A DNA stretch of 64,000 nt from Adiantum capillus-veneris. Lineage: Eukaryota; Streptophyta; Polypodiopsida; Polypodiales; Pteridaceae. Under the pieces are notes generated by a model that was not told the origin of the DNA, ran no database searches, and worked only from the letters and a program-made list of their open reading frames with translations. The stretch is from assembly GCA_014529385.2 (NCBI GenBank), contig CM043965.1:63926933-63990932 (forward strand), given 5' to 3'. Below, piece by piece: positions 20,788 to 32,432 of the stretch. The position numbers and the translations under genes were made by a program. The first letter of the stretch is position 1, and each line of letters opens with the position of its first letter.

Positions 20788-22869
20788 TGAAAAACTATAT
20801 TATTATTGTTCTCTTTGTGGGCTATTTGATAAGATTTAAGCTTGTTCAAGGAATTCTTAATTCTCATTGGTTCTTCAAGATGGCCATCCAATGGGAATCA
20901 AGCTAGCTTTGGGGCAACATAGCTATGTGGTTGACATTGAGGCAGTCCGGGGCGGGAAACAAGAAGAGCGGCCTCTAGATACCCTTCAAGGCTCCTGTGT
21001 TGCTCAATTGGGGCTGGGGCAAGCACAATCAAAGACAACAACAACCCACAGCCAGAAACCAAACAAGAAAAGGGGTAGCACCTAGTTGTAGATGCGAACT
21101 AGGACGCACGTGATATCCCTTGTACTCAAACACACAAAGGGAGGGGAATGCAAGATAGCCACACACACCAAACACAAACATTCACCACACCAGAGAGAGG
21201 TAAAGAGCACAAATCAACTTGAGCAACTTAGTCTTAGCCTTAAAGACTAGATGCACACAAAGCTTGGTGAGAAACAGAGAGACAACACAAAACATGACTT
21301 TGTTGCCAATACACAAATTGTCTTAGGGTCATGGGAGCCCTCTCACCGAGCACCCTCTTACAATTGACTTTTTAGGAAAACAATTCAACAAGCCCTCAAA
21401 CCACCAAGCATAAAATGGCACAACAGACTTTAAGGACAATATACCTTCAACCACCTGATGAGCCAACTTATCAAGTCAATTTGGCGAGAAGAGTCGTAAT
21501 TGTTGCACACAATTGCACCCAAAACTATAAATCTTATTTATGCACAAGAGTAGGCTACAAGTGTGATGAAGAGTATGGTATCACTCCACTCCTCTAGATG
21601 GCATAACTAACTTCAAGCTTCTCCATGCACCTATGTGTAGTGATGGAATAGAGCACTCACAATGCACACACTCTACACAACTAGGCTTGAAGAGTGGTGT
21701 GTTATGTGTGGAGAATGGTGTGGTGTAGTGTGATCATGTGATGATTTACAAGGGAGAGAAGGGCTCTATTTATAGGTTTTAGAAGCCCCGATTAGGATTA
21801 GACCTAATCAAGTTTATTTGAAGAAATCAAAGATTATGCATATTTTTATCTTTTAAATGAGAGTGGGTCTCTCTTATCCTTTGAGTCACATGGATGTGGG
21901 CTCAAGGGAAGAGAATTATTGAGCATGAAAGGAGAGAGGATTGAGTGAATAATTTGGGAGTGCACACTCTATAGATAGTGGAGGGTGTAATTTTACAATA
22001 AGTTTAGTAATAATCACTACAAAATATTTACAAAATCATTCACCAAATGATGAGATCTATGATGAGAAAAGTTAGAGAAGGGATAAGCTTGTAAAGAGAG
22101 GTTGAAGCTTTGGACAAGTTGACATTCACCTCTTTACAACACCGGTAGAAGAAGCGGTCAGCATGGCGAAGTTGGGCGTGTTGATGAAGCTATGTTATCT
22201 TGAAACCTTGGATAATTCATGATAAAAGCCTTCATTTGTAGAGGTTAACCTTGGGTTTTTGCTGATTTTTTTGGATTCCTTTAGAAAGTTGAAGAGGATA
22301 TGGTAATATGGACATATATGTAGAGAGAAAGGGAAGCGCATAGGGGTGTAGAAATGGAGGATGAAGGCTATGGAGGTGTGAGAGAAGTGGCAATGGTGAA
22401 GAGGATGAAATAGGACATGGGAGTTACAGTTTTGGGAGTGGGAAGGAGAGGGAGATGTGTGTAAGAGTGAGTAGGTGTGTGGAAGGGTGAGAGAACATAG
22501 GAAGATTTTTTGGTGTATGAGGTGGCAGTTTTGAAGTCGGCCATAAATTTCATGTAAAATCTCCTTGACCTTAAAATTTCTGAAAAAATTATGAAAAATA
22601 CTTCAGCTCACGAGCTACATTTTCTCTTTTGGACACATCCTCAAATTCGGATCAAAAGAAGGTGTCATAATTCGAGCAAAAACCTGTCCCTGGAGCACCT
22701 TATAAGGCTTGAAGTGGGCCACTATTTGATTCTTTTTCCTTTGTAGTCTTCCAAGTGAGCCTCCCATACATCAACCATAACCTAATATTGCCAAGGAGCT
22801 TGCACACATGTATGGTATAGGATAAGTATCGAATATAATATATACTTGTGGGATAAAAAGATAGGCTAG
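20788..22869 (-). mobile_element. LTR region of array unit B (mosaic)
   Basis: TATA box at 21775-21766. Over 20788-21299 it matches unit C and not A. Over about 21990-22869 it matches unit A and not C. Between these all three agree. It therefore combines the two ends of two different LTR versions. One base (21076 T against C at 25399) separates it from C in the first part. Confidence 0.8.
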
Positions 22870-25110
22870 CTAGTCATGAAAAATGGACACATTGGATCCT
22901 TCCTTGATTCCTTTTTCTTTCACCTTTTTGTCGAGCTTGTCCTTTATTTGCATAGCCTTTCTTTTATAGCACTCATAAGCCACCTCCCATTTCCATTCTA
23001 GTTCTTCTAGGGTGAGAAGAGGATCTTCCCATGATGCTTCTTCTCCTTGTGCCACCTTTCCATGAAGTCGCATTGTTGGAATGTTGAGCTCAATGGGTTG
23101 CAAAGCTTCTTGACCATAGACTAGGTGGAAGGGTCTGTTGCTTCCTTGTAGGTATTCCGATAGGCCTACAATTCTCCATCCAAGAAGTCATCCCATAGCT
23201 TTGTCTTGTTCTTTACCATCTTCAGGATGATTCCTGCAATGATGCCATTAGCCTTCTCTACCAAACCATTTGACTGAGGATAGTAGGGTGTGCTATGCCG
23301 ATGTAGAATGTGAAGCTCATCACAAACTTCTGTGAGCAAGCCCTTCCTAAATTGTGGATCATTATTAGAAACAATCTCCAAAGGTGTGCCAAATCTGCAA
23401 CAAATGTGAGTGTACACAAACTTGCTAACTATCCTCTCATTTACTCTTGCCACACTTTGAGCTTCTACCCACCTAGTCATGTAGTCTATGGCCACCAAGA
23501 TATACAATTTTCCATTTTTAGTCCTAAGCAATGGATCCATAGCATCAATGCCCCATTTTTCAAACGGAGCATTTGCAAGGACTAACTAACGTGGACCATG
23601 TAATAGACGCTTGTTTCCATTGATCTGACAATTGTGGCAGCTTTTACACCAATGTTGAACATCAATGTTCTTGGCCAAACATACCCAAAAAGAAAAATCT
23701 TTTTTGCAGTGAGTTCCTATGCAAAATGACCAACACATGCTTCCTCATGCAAACCTTCAAGAATGGCTGGAATCTCCTTGGTTGTCGGTATTCTCTTGCA
23801 AGCTTGATCTTTTCCCCTTTGGTAGAGGGCACCTTACAAAAACAAATACAAACTCGCCTTCTGAATGAGCCTCCGCTTTTGAGCTTTTGTGAAGACCTCT
23901 GGAAACTCGCCCTCTAAAATGTAGCTCGCAATGGGAGCCAATGACTCCATCCCCTGGTACCTTGGTTGCTTTATCACTATTTCTGCCATGATGCCCTGCA
24001 CTTCACTCTCAACACATGCAATTGCTTTTTGGGCAAGCAAATCAGCATCTTCATTTTGTTTCCTAGGAATATGATACAATTGTACTCCTTCAAATTGATT
24101 GAAGAGTTTACGGATGGCATGAACCTTTTGCCTTAGCCTTTCATTCTTACAAGCACAAATACCTAGAATTTGCTCCACAATGAGAAGTGCATCCCCTTCT
24201 ACCATGAGATGCCGTATATTTTGAGCAACACACATCTACAAACCATGGATTAGTATGTCGTACTCTGCTTCATTGTTGCTCGTGGAACTGGGCAAATTCA
24301 CATGCTCTTTCATAACAACCTCACCATTTGAATCAAGCAACACAAGCCCCCCCCCTGCTTTTCCTGTAGCCTTCTTAAATGCTCCATCAAAGAACAAGGT
24401 GAATGAATTAGGTAAATGCCTTGGTGTTGGTAAGGGTAGGGTTTTCACTTCAAGCACCTTGATGTCCCTTTCATACGTTCTATAGGTGAGAATCCCTACT
24501 AATTGTGCACGTACACTATCTTCTACTCTGAAAGAGTATTGGAACTCTTGCAATTCCATGATCCATTTTGAAATCCTGGGACTTAGTGTCATTTGAGATG
24601 ACACCCAAGGAAACAAGTTTTCAGTGGTGATTATGATAAAGGGTTTTGGTAGGAGGAAGGATCTAACCTTTCTCACTACAAAGACATGAGAAAGCATCAT
24701 AGATTCTACTTCTGTATAATCCTTTTCAAGTGCATTCATGACCCAGCTAGCAAAGTAGACAGGCCACATCCTAGTGCTATGAGGATCTTGCTACAACAAT
24801 ACCACACCCAATGTCTCTTTACCAACACTTGAGCTAATAAAGAATGTAAACTCCCAACGTGGAGGCATGAGCGTCGGTAGTTCCGCCAAAACCATTTTTA
24901 TACAAGAAAATTACTCTTCAAGCTCATCAGACCATGCAAACTCTATATGTTGTGTCAACTTTTGGAGGGGGTGAAGTAACTCCGATGCCAAGTGAATGAA
25001 GCGTGACATGTACTTCACCTTTTGAAAAAATGAAACTACCTCCTTAAAACTCTTTGGTGATGATAGCTCAATGAAAGCTTGTGCCTTTGTTGGATCTACC
25101 TCAATGCCTT
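22870..25110 (-). pseudogene. Truncated pol (RT C-terminus, dual RNase H, integrase), unit B
   Basis: Same content and same lesions as unit A, shifted by 4,323 bp. The RT fragment lies at 25110-24770, the dual RNase H at 24769-23834 with the internal TAG, and the integrase at 23585-22870 with the Asn substitution and the two-part C-terminus. All translated segments equal those of unit A. Since the same stops and substitution appear in both copies, the pair arose by copying DNA that was already dead. Confidence 0.88.
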
Positions 25111-27233
25111 TGAAAAACTATATTATTATTGTTCTCTTTGTGGGCTATTTGATAAGATTTAAGCTTGTTCAAGGAATTCTTAATTCTCATTGGTTCTTCA
25201 AGATGGCCATCCAATGGGAATCAAGCTAGCTTTGGGGCAACATAGCTATGTGGTTGACATTGAGGCAGTCCGGGGCGGGAAACAAGAAGAGCGGCCTCTA
25301 GATACCCTTCAAGGCTCCTGTGTTGCTCAATTGGGGCTGGGGCAAGCACAATCAAAGACAACAACAACCCACAGCCAGAAACCAAACAAGAAAAGGGGCA
25401 GCACCTAGTTGTAGATGCGAACTAGGACGCACGTGATATCCCTTGTACTCAAACACACAAAGGGAGGGGAATGCAAGATAGCCACACACACCAAACACAA
25501 ACATTCACCACACCAGAGAGAGGTAAAGAGCACAAATCAACTTGAGCAACTTAGTCTTAGCCTTAAAGACTAGATGCACACAAAGCTTGGTGAGAAACAG
25601 AGAGACAACACAAAACATGACTTTGTTGCCAATACACAAATTGTCTTAGGGTCATGGGAGCCCTCTCACCGAGCACCCTCTTACAATTGACTTTTTAGGA
25701 AAACAATTCAACAAGCCCTCAAACCACCAAGCATAAAATGGCACAACAGACTTTAAGGACAATATACCTTCAACCACCTGATGAGCCAACTTATCAAGTC
25801 AATTTGGCGAGAAGAGTCGTAATTGTTGCACACAATTGCACCCAAAACTATAAATCTTATTTATGCACAAGAGTAGGCTACAAGTGTGATGAAGAGTATG
25901 GTATCACTCCACTCCTCTAGATGGCATAACTAACTTCAAGCTTCTCCATGCACCTATGTGTAGTGATGGAATAGAGCACTCACAATGCACACACTCTACA
26001 CAACTAGGCTTGAAGAGTGGTGTGTTATGTGTGGAGAATGGTGTGGTGTAGTGTGATCATGTGATGATTTACAAGGGAGAGAAGGGCTCTATTTATAGGT
26101 TTTAGAAGCCCCGATTAGGATTAGACCTAATCAAGTTTATTTGAAGAAATCAAAGATTATGCATATTTTTATCTTTTAAATGAGAGTGGGTCTCTCTTAT
26201 CCTTTGAGTCACATGGATGTGGGCTCAAGGGAAGAGAATTATTGAGCATGAAAGGAGAGAGGATTGAGTGAATAATTTGGGAGTGCACACTCTATAGATA
26301 GTGGAGGGTGTAGTTTTACAATAAGGTTAGTGGTTAGTGGTTAGTAATAATCACTACAAAATATTTACAAAATCATTCACCAAATGGTGAGATCTATGAT
26401 GAGAAAAGTTAGAGAAGGGATGAGCTTGTAAAGAGAGGTTGAAGCTTTGGAGAAGTTGACATTCACCTCTTTACATCACCGGTAGAAGAAGCGGTCAGCA
26501 TGGCGAAGTTGCGCGTGTTGATGAAGCTATATTATCTTGAAACCTTGGATAATTCATGATAAAATCCTTCATTTGCAGAGGTTAACCTTGGATGTTTGCT
26601 GATTTTTTTGGAGTTCTTTAGAATGTTGAAGAGGATATGGTAATATGGACATATATGTAGAGAGAAAAAGAAGCGCATAGGGGTGTAGAAATGGAGGATG
26701 AAGGCTATGGAGGTGTGAGAGAAGTGGCAATGGTGAAGAGGGTGAAATAGGACATGGGAGTTACAGGTTTGGGAGTGGGAAGGAGAGGGAGATGTGTGTA
26801 AGAGTGAGTAGGTGTGTGGAAGGGTGAGAGAACATAGGAAGATTTTTTGGTGTATGAGGTGGAAGTTTTGAAGTCGACCATACATTTCATATAAAATCTC
26901 CCTTGATTTCAAAATTTTTGAAAAAATAATGAAAAATACTTTATCTCACGAGCTACATTTTCTCTTTTGGACACATCCTCAGATTCGGATCAAAAGAAGG
27001 TGCCAAAATTCAAGAAAAAAGCTATCCCTACAGCACCTAATAAGGCTTGAAGTGTGCCACTATTTGATTCTTTTTCCTTTGTAGTCTTCCAAGTGAGCCC
27101 CCCATACATCAACCATGTCCTAATATTACCAAGGAGCTTGCACATATGTATGGTATAGGATAAGTATCAAATATAATATATACTTGTGGGCTAAAAAGAT
27201 AGGCTAGCTAGTCATGAAAAATGGACACATTGG
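25111..27233 (-). mobile_element. LTR region of partial array unit C
   Basis: TATA box at 26098-26089. It matches unit B (one base different) from 25111 to 26312. From 26313 to 27233 it differs from A and B at about one base in twenty, including an inserted GTTAGTGGTTAGTG near 26330. It ends with 28 bp of integrase coding end and stops at 27233, where unrelated sequence begins. Confidence 0.82.
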
Positions 27234-28760
27234 ATGCATGGTGGCAAAAAATATATAAAATAAAAGGAGGAAAATCATGAGGGAAGGGACCCTCAATTAT
27301 TCTCTACTTTGAGTGATTTATGGAATTTATTTGAAGATGAAATCTATTTACTTGTGAATATTTAACTGGGAGGGATGGAAAAAAATTATGACGGAGCCGA
27401 TAAGGTTATTGGTAAATTTTTACGAAGAAGCCACATAAAGGTTTTTTCAAGGCTTGCATGAGTAGAGCTTAAGGGATAGATTCTTAATGTAGAAAGTCGT
27501 AAATGGAAGCCTTGCTGCATATAAATATGTTTGTGCTGATAGCCAACGGATGTGGATGGAGATATCATAACAAAAAAGAATCGACCGTGGTGAGCCATTT
27601 CAAGTGAAATTGACCAGTACTATGTGGTAAACATCCTCTGTCAACTTCAAGAAACAGTAAGAAAGAGTCGGCCATGCCGAGCAACTTGTTGCCTGTAACA
27701 AGTGCAAAAATAGGCCGTGGCTGTCTCCTTGAGATACTAAAAAAATAAGCTCTTGCCATTAATGTATCCAACAAAATTTGAGTGCTTATGTGATGTCAGA
27801 GGCCGTGCCTATGCATGTTAGATATATGCAATAGAGGCGATGCATGTTCCATCTAGGTCAAATGCTTCATAAGCTGTTGACAGCCCTGCTGTTGTTACAT
27901 CACTTCGTGGTCGATGATTTGAAAGATGTATGGTAAGTGCATCACATCTTTCTCATACATTACCTGATGTAGAGATATGACCAAAATTGTGTCACCAGTT
28001 ATGCCGATGACAGTAAACTCAAAATCGTCTACGTATCTCATTAAGCTCCTCCTCGCCGACCAATCTTGTCGACGCTAAAATTTAATGTATTGTCGAGGGG
28101 AAACTGCAAATAGTATGAAAGTAGTAACACAACATTGGACTACAACGGCCGTGCTCATTAGCACCCTTGAACGGAGTCTTGCTCATGTCAATACCAGTCA
28201 TAGCCTTATTGACCATTACTGCTAGGCAACGTTGCCGCCCTGCATATATCATGAGGGTAATCAACTTGATAAAAACAAAATTGAAAGAGGTTACCTTGTT
28301 TCCGTTCTTGTATTCAAATATGGTGTAGTCAAAGTCGTGCGTCGCTAATCATGTGCTGATGTTGGCCTTACTTTGGCCAGTGGGACTGAGGCCCCTCGTT
28401 GGCTGTCAATTTTTGGATAAACCGAGGATACAATGTATTGACCATGGTCATAGTTGAGCTGTAGATAAGCTCTCTTATGATCCGTACCCTTATCGAGACG
28501 GTTCTTTTGTACCACGATTGTGTGCGGTTCTAAAGGCTGTCACCATCCGTGTTGGACTTCGTGCATGAGTCGAGACATAAAGTAAAAGTGTATGCACAAT
28601 CTCTGTAAGAACTGCATGCTAAAGGTAATGCCCATCTGCAGAGGCTGAAGATGAAGTTCCGTGATGAAGCTGGAGCAAGATGATGCTTCGGATGCCCACA
28701 ACTGGTTGCTCTCGGCACTTCGCATGGGACTTGCCTCTTAACAGGAAGTGGATGCCCTAA
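27234..28760 (-). pseudogene. Unidentified broken gene with splice-like signals
   Basis: Minus-strand coding-looking pieces run from an ATG at 28725. About 61 codons (MRSAESNQLW ... HEVQHGW), then a TGA, then the same frame continues (TIVVQKNRLDKG, QYIVSSVYPKID) to about 28370. A shifted frame gives DFDYTIFEYKNGNK, which meets a donor-like AAG|GTAACC near 28295. A further piece begins after ATGCAG near 28237 (QRCLAVMVNKAM). Another gives YVDDFEFTVIGITGD, ending CAG|GTAATG near 27962. More open segments follow to about 27386. I do not recognise the protein. It may be a captured host gene or an unfamiliar transposon gene. Between 27234 and 27385 I see nothing. Confidence 0.35.
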
Positions 28761-29149
28761 AAAAAAAATATAACGAAGCTTTTATAGCCGCTTACTGTGA
28801 GCGATGGCGAAGCCTCATGCGTCGACTGCCATGGCACCCCCTGTAGTGATCGCCCCGGCCCGGCCCTGTGTCGGGAGTTCCCTGGGATGGCGGCGCACAC
28901 CTGTCAAGCATGCCGTCACGGCCATTGATGCTGGGCTCCATTTCTTCCCCCCTCGCTGCAAGCGGCTGTGCACACACGGGCTTTCAGTTTCGACCTCGCT
29001 ACAAGGGGTTGTGCACACACACGCTTTCGATTTCGACCTCCTTGCCTCTTAAGGAGCCATGCCCACGGCAGTCAAGGTCTTCTCCATCTCCTGCTTAGGG
29101 CGCTTGCCCATGGCCCCGCAGCTCCTCCCTTGCAAGAGGGATTGCCCAC

Positions 29150-29213
<64 letters not shown>

Positions 29214-29256
29214 AAAGAGCGCCATGCCTCCATGCAATGCCTTCCTCCCTCTTCCA
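28761..29256 (-). mobile_element. GC-rich short interior of a TRIM-like element
   Basis: Downstream (minus strand) of a primer-binding site lie a (CT) tract at 29211-29154, then a short frame MGKRPKQEMEKTLTAVGMAP, then a 43-bp direct repeat at about 28954-29040 (CCTCGCTGCAAGCGGCTGTG and its variant). The base composition is clearly higher in G+C than its surroundings. No retroelement domain is visible and no second LTR was found, so the lower limit is uncertain. Confidence 0.4.
29154..29211. repeat. (AG)n microsatellite
   Basis: Twenty-nine perfect AG units on the plus strand, lying about 50 bp downstream of a primer-binding site in the minus orientation. Confidence 0.97.
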
Positions 29257-29268
29257 GCTCTGATACCA
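29257..29268 (-). promoter_or_regulatory. Primer-binding site, initiator tRNA-Met type
   Basis: TGGTATCAGAGC on the minus strand, an exact match to the classical plant retrotransposon primer-binding site, one base beyond the LTR terminus CTTACA. Confidence 0.85.
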
Positions 29269-29269
29269 A

Positions 29270-29445
29270 TGTAAGACCTAGGGTAATTGAACATAGGATC
29301 CTCCTCCCTACCACCCCTTATATAGGCTAGCTCCTAGCACTTGCCCTAAGAGGATCCCTAGTCCGCACTGGTCCAGTCTAGGCCCTTGGCCTAGGTCCCT
29401 GACCCCCTATGTTGGGCCTTGCCCCGTAGGACCCTTGTCCTAACA
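29270..29445 (-). mobile_element. 176-bp LTR
   Basis: On the minus strand it begins TGTTAGGACAAGG and ends GGTCTTACA, so the ends are TG...CA with the inverted core TGT(T/A)AG. A TATA box (CCTATATAAGG) lies near 29325-29318, about 50 bp before the end. The adjacent primer-binding site confirms the polarity. The small size is typical of TRIM elements. Confidence 0.75.
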
Positions 29446-30130
29446 GTACATAGAATAAATGGAGTCCCTAGGAGAAAATGCTTCCATGTTATTAAGGAAT
29501 GTAGGAGAGCTAATAGCTCTTTTTCATAAATGCCCAATGTCTACTTGTCAGAATTTAATCTCCTACTTTCATATGCTATGACATGACCTTCTTGAAGAAA
29601 AACTACTACAAGGCAATTACCACATGCATCACATTGGACCTCAAAGGGCTTTGTGAGGTCCGATAAAATAAGCACGGGTTGAGAGACAAGAATTTGTTTA
29701 AGCGTCTCAAAAATCTCTTTCTCATTTCGAGTCCATGAATTGTTAAGGTTCTTTTTTGTTAGGTCATGTAGTGGACCACCAACTATTAATAAGAATGTTT
29801 TTATTAGGTGCATATAGTATGCACACATATTTCTTTAATTACTTGCAATTTTGTGGGATCCATATGGATACCAAAGTGAGAGACATTATGACCTAAGTAT
29901 TGAATTTCTTGCAAGAAAAATTCATTTTATTTTGATTAATGAAAAGCTTATTATCTCTCAAAGCTTGGAAAATTACGTGGAGGTGTTTCTTGTGCTCCTC
30001 AAGAGATTTGGAGTAGATGATTATGGTCAAAAAAATTTCTCCATCGTAAGATCGTAAGTGGATGGAGCATTTTTCAAGCCAAAAGGCATGACAAGATATT
30101 CATAAAGATCAAGTGTAGTACAAAACGTGT
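29446..30130 (-). pseudogene. Gypsy RT/RNase H fragment
   Basis: Near 30105-30070 the minus strand reads YEYLVMPFGLKNAP, a core gypsy RT motif. Further down are KSLEEHKKHLHVIFQAL, LQEIQYLGHNVS, then GGPLHDLTKKN and FEVQCDACG, the start of RNase H. The frame changes several times. The YxDD box is not readable. It begins at about 30130, where copia gag on the opposite strand starts. Positions 29446-29540 hold no clear feature. Confidence 0.78.
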
Positions 30131-31050
30131 TCTTTAAAATCAGAATAACTAATTTCCTAAAAGAAAAAGGTTATTGGAACTATGTAGAAGGAGACAATGA
30201 AAAGGAACCAGAGATTCCCGAGCCAAATGCTACAGCAGAACAAAGAAAAGCTTTGAGGGACTGGCAACAAGGCCAGAGCAAAGTGATGTATTGACTTTCT
30301 ATGAGCATCACAGATGGCATGATGGGCTATCTACAGGATGCTGAAACCCCCGCCATTGCATGGAAAAACTTAGGCAGAGTGTTCGAGGTGAACACCAAGG
30401 CCAGGAAGCTTCAACTAAAGTCGGAGCTAAAATAGGTTAAGAGGAACAACCTCTCCATCAATGATTATGCCTTGAAGATCAAGAGTATCATTGAGGCTCT
30501 TGGATCTATTAAAGTCTCAGTGGAAGATGATGACATTGTCCATGCATGCTTGGATGGTCTAGGAGATGAGTATGTACATTTTAGGTCTTCCATGAATACA
30601 AGAGACGACATCCCCGTGTTCCAAGATTTGATTTCTATGCTTATTCTTGAGGAGAAGAACCTTGACACATCTTCTTCTCATGGCAGAAATAATTCTGAGC
30701 AGGCCTTCTATTCTAACTCCAACAGAGGTAGAGGTAGAGGTCGTGGTCGAGGCCCAAGGGGTTGCAGGGGCCAATTTCAAGAAGGTCAATCAAATCAAAA
30801 CAATACAGGTGACAGGGGAAACCAGTCTCAAGGCAGGGGGAGTCAAAGAGGTCGTGGTGCAGGATCAAGCAGGCAGCAACATACTGCAGATAGCAGAGAA
30901 TGTTGGACTTGTGGTGAAAGAGGTCACATGTCATGTGACTGTCCAAAGGGAAAAGCAAGTGGAAAGAGAGAACAAGGAAACTATGCATCTACTAGCAGAG
31001 ATGCAGATGACATAAAAAATGAGCGCATGTTTGTTATGCAGCATGTAATG
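30131..31050 (+). pseudogene. Copia gag with zinc knuckle
   Basis: It opens in the gag N-terminal motif (RITNFLKEKGYWNYVEGD). Two stops interrupt it before the long open frame that starts at 30472. That frame contains VFQDLISMLILEEKNL, an Arg/Gly-rich stretch of RGRG repeats, and the knuckle CWTCGERGHMSCDC at 30901-30942 (C-x2-C-x4-H-x4-C, all ligands present). The basic region and knuckle would bind the element's RNA. Truncated at the 5' side. Confidence 0.88.
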
Positions 31051-31059
31051 AATACAATG

Positions 31060-32429
31060 ACTGCAGAGAATTCCACCCAAGATGATGTTTGGCATGTGGA
31101 TTCACGTGCCTCTAATCACATGACATCTCGTGGAGAGTGGTTTAGAGATATGCGCAAACCAGACGTGTCAGGCTATGTGCAGATAGGAGATGACACAGCT
31201 CACCCCATTGCTCATGTAGGGGACATACCTCTAAATACGAAGAGTGGCAAATCAAAGTACTTAGCAGATGTACTTCATGTCCCAAACATTAGAAAGAATC
31301 TTGTTTCTGTTGGACAAATGGTTGAGTAAGGTTTGGAGGTTTGCTTCAATCCAAATGGCTGTTATGTAGAAGATTTCTAGAATGGCTGTAAGCTTATCAC
31401 AGAGGGCAAATGTGTGGGCAGAATGTTTACGCTAAATGTAGACATGCCTGAGGTAAAAGCTGCATTATTTGCACAAGGCACAGGTGTTGTGGCTGATGTT
31501 GACATTTGGCACAAACGCATTGGCCATGTCAATGAGCAGAGATTGTGCAGCATGCAATCAAAACAGACTGTAAAAGGTTTGCCCAAATTCAAGGTGGATG
31601 GTATGCATAAAGTGCGTGCAGCATGCCAGTTTGGAAAACAGTCAAAGGGCTCATTTCCACATGAGCGCAATGTATGTAAAAAGCCACTTGAGGTGGTGCA
31701 CACAGATGTTTGGGGTCCAACCAATACTGCAAGTATACATGGTTGCAGGTATTATGTCTCTTTCATTGATGACCATACAAGGAAAGTATGGGTCTACTTC
31801 ATCCGTAACAAAAGTGAAGTGTTTGGTCACTTTCAGGACTTCAAAGTCATGATTGAGAAGGAGACATATATGCAAATCAAGAGTACTTCTCCAACGATTT
31901 TTCAGATTTTCTGTGAATGCATGGTATACGCAGGCAGTTTACATGCAGATATACTCCACAACAGAATGGGGTTGTAGAAAGGAAAAACAGGCACATTGCA
32001 GAGGTTGCACGTGCATTGATGAATGAGAAGAACATGCCTCATCATTTCTGGGCTGAAGCTGTAAATACAGCTTTGTACATTATGAACAGGACACCTACAG
32101 CTGCGGTGCATGATGTAACACTTGAGGAAAAGTTTACAGGTACAAAGCCTGATTTGGCACACTTGAAAGTGTTTGGCTGCATAGCTTACGTGCATGTACT
32201 AGATGAATTGCATAGGAAATTGGATCCTAAAGCAGAGAAATGTATTCTTGTGGGATATTCCCTTGAACAAAAGGGGTACAGGTGCTACAATCCTACTACA
32301 CGAGAATTACGAGTGAGCAGAGATGTAGTCTTTGATGAGATGAGCAGCTGGTATAGTAATGCACATGGTACTATTGGGGCTGATGTAAAAGATGATGTGG
32401 TTGTACAAAATGTGAGGTCACAGTCATAG
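31060..32429 (+). pseudogene. Copia protease and integrase
   Basis: Protease: the triplet at 31099 reads D-S-R (WHVDSRASNHM) instead of D-S-G, a probable loss of activity. After a stop at 31328 and another at 31378 the integrase begins with the HHCC part (DIWHKRIGHVNEQ), then VHTDVWGP with the first Asp and FIDDHTRKVWVYF. Near 31885 the frame shifts and the stretch that would hold the second catalytic Asp is missing. TPQQNGVVERKN with the catalytic Glu follows in the next frame, and the C-terminal part ends at the TAG at 32427. Confidence 0.88.
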
Positions 32430-32432
32430 GTT

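Larger units (their letters stand above)
16465..27233 (-). mobile_element. Tandem array of a Tat-lineage gypsy element, 4,323-bp period
   Basis: Unit A covers 16465-20787, unit B 20788-25110 and partial unit C 25111-27233. Corresponding sites are exactly 4,323 bp apart (for example the frames at 17092, 21415 and 25738). The order on the minus strand is LTR(C)-pol-LTR(B)-pol-LTR(A). Pol parts of A and B looked identical wherever compared. Each pol begins abruptly inside RT, so primer-binding site, gag, protease and RT N-terminus are missing. Copy C ends 28 bp inside the integrase coding end, so at least one further unit once lay to its right. A tandem duplication or assembly expansion could each produce this. 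Confidence 0.92.

Noticed and set aside
30559-30988. Minus-strand and alternative plus frames in copia gag
   Set aside because: Shadows of the Arg/Gly-rich gag frame, which alone carries the zinc knuckle.
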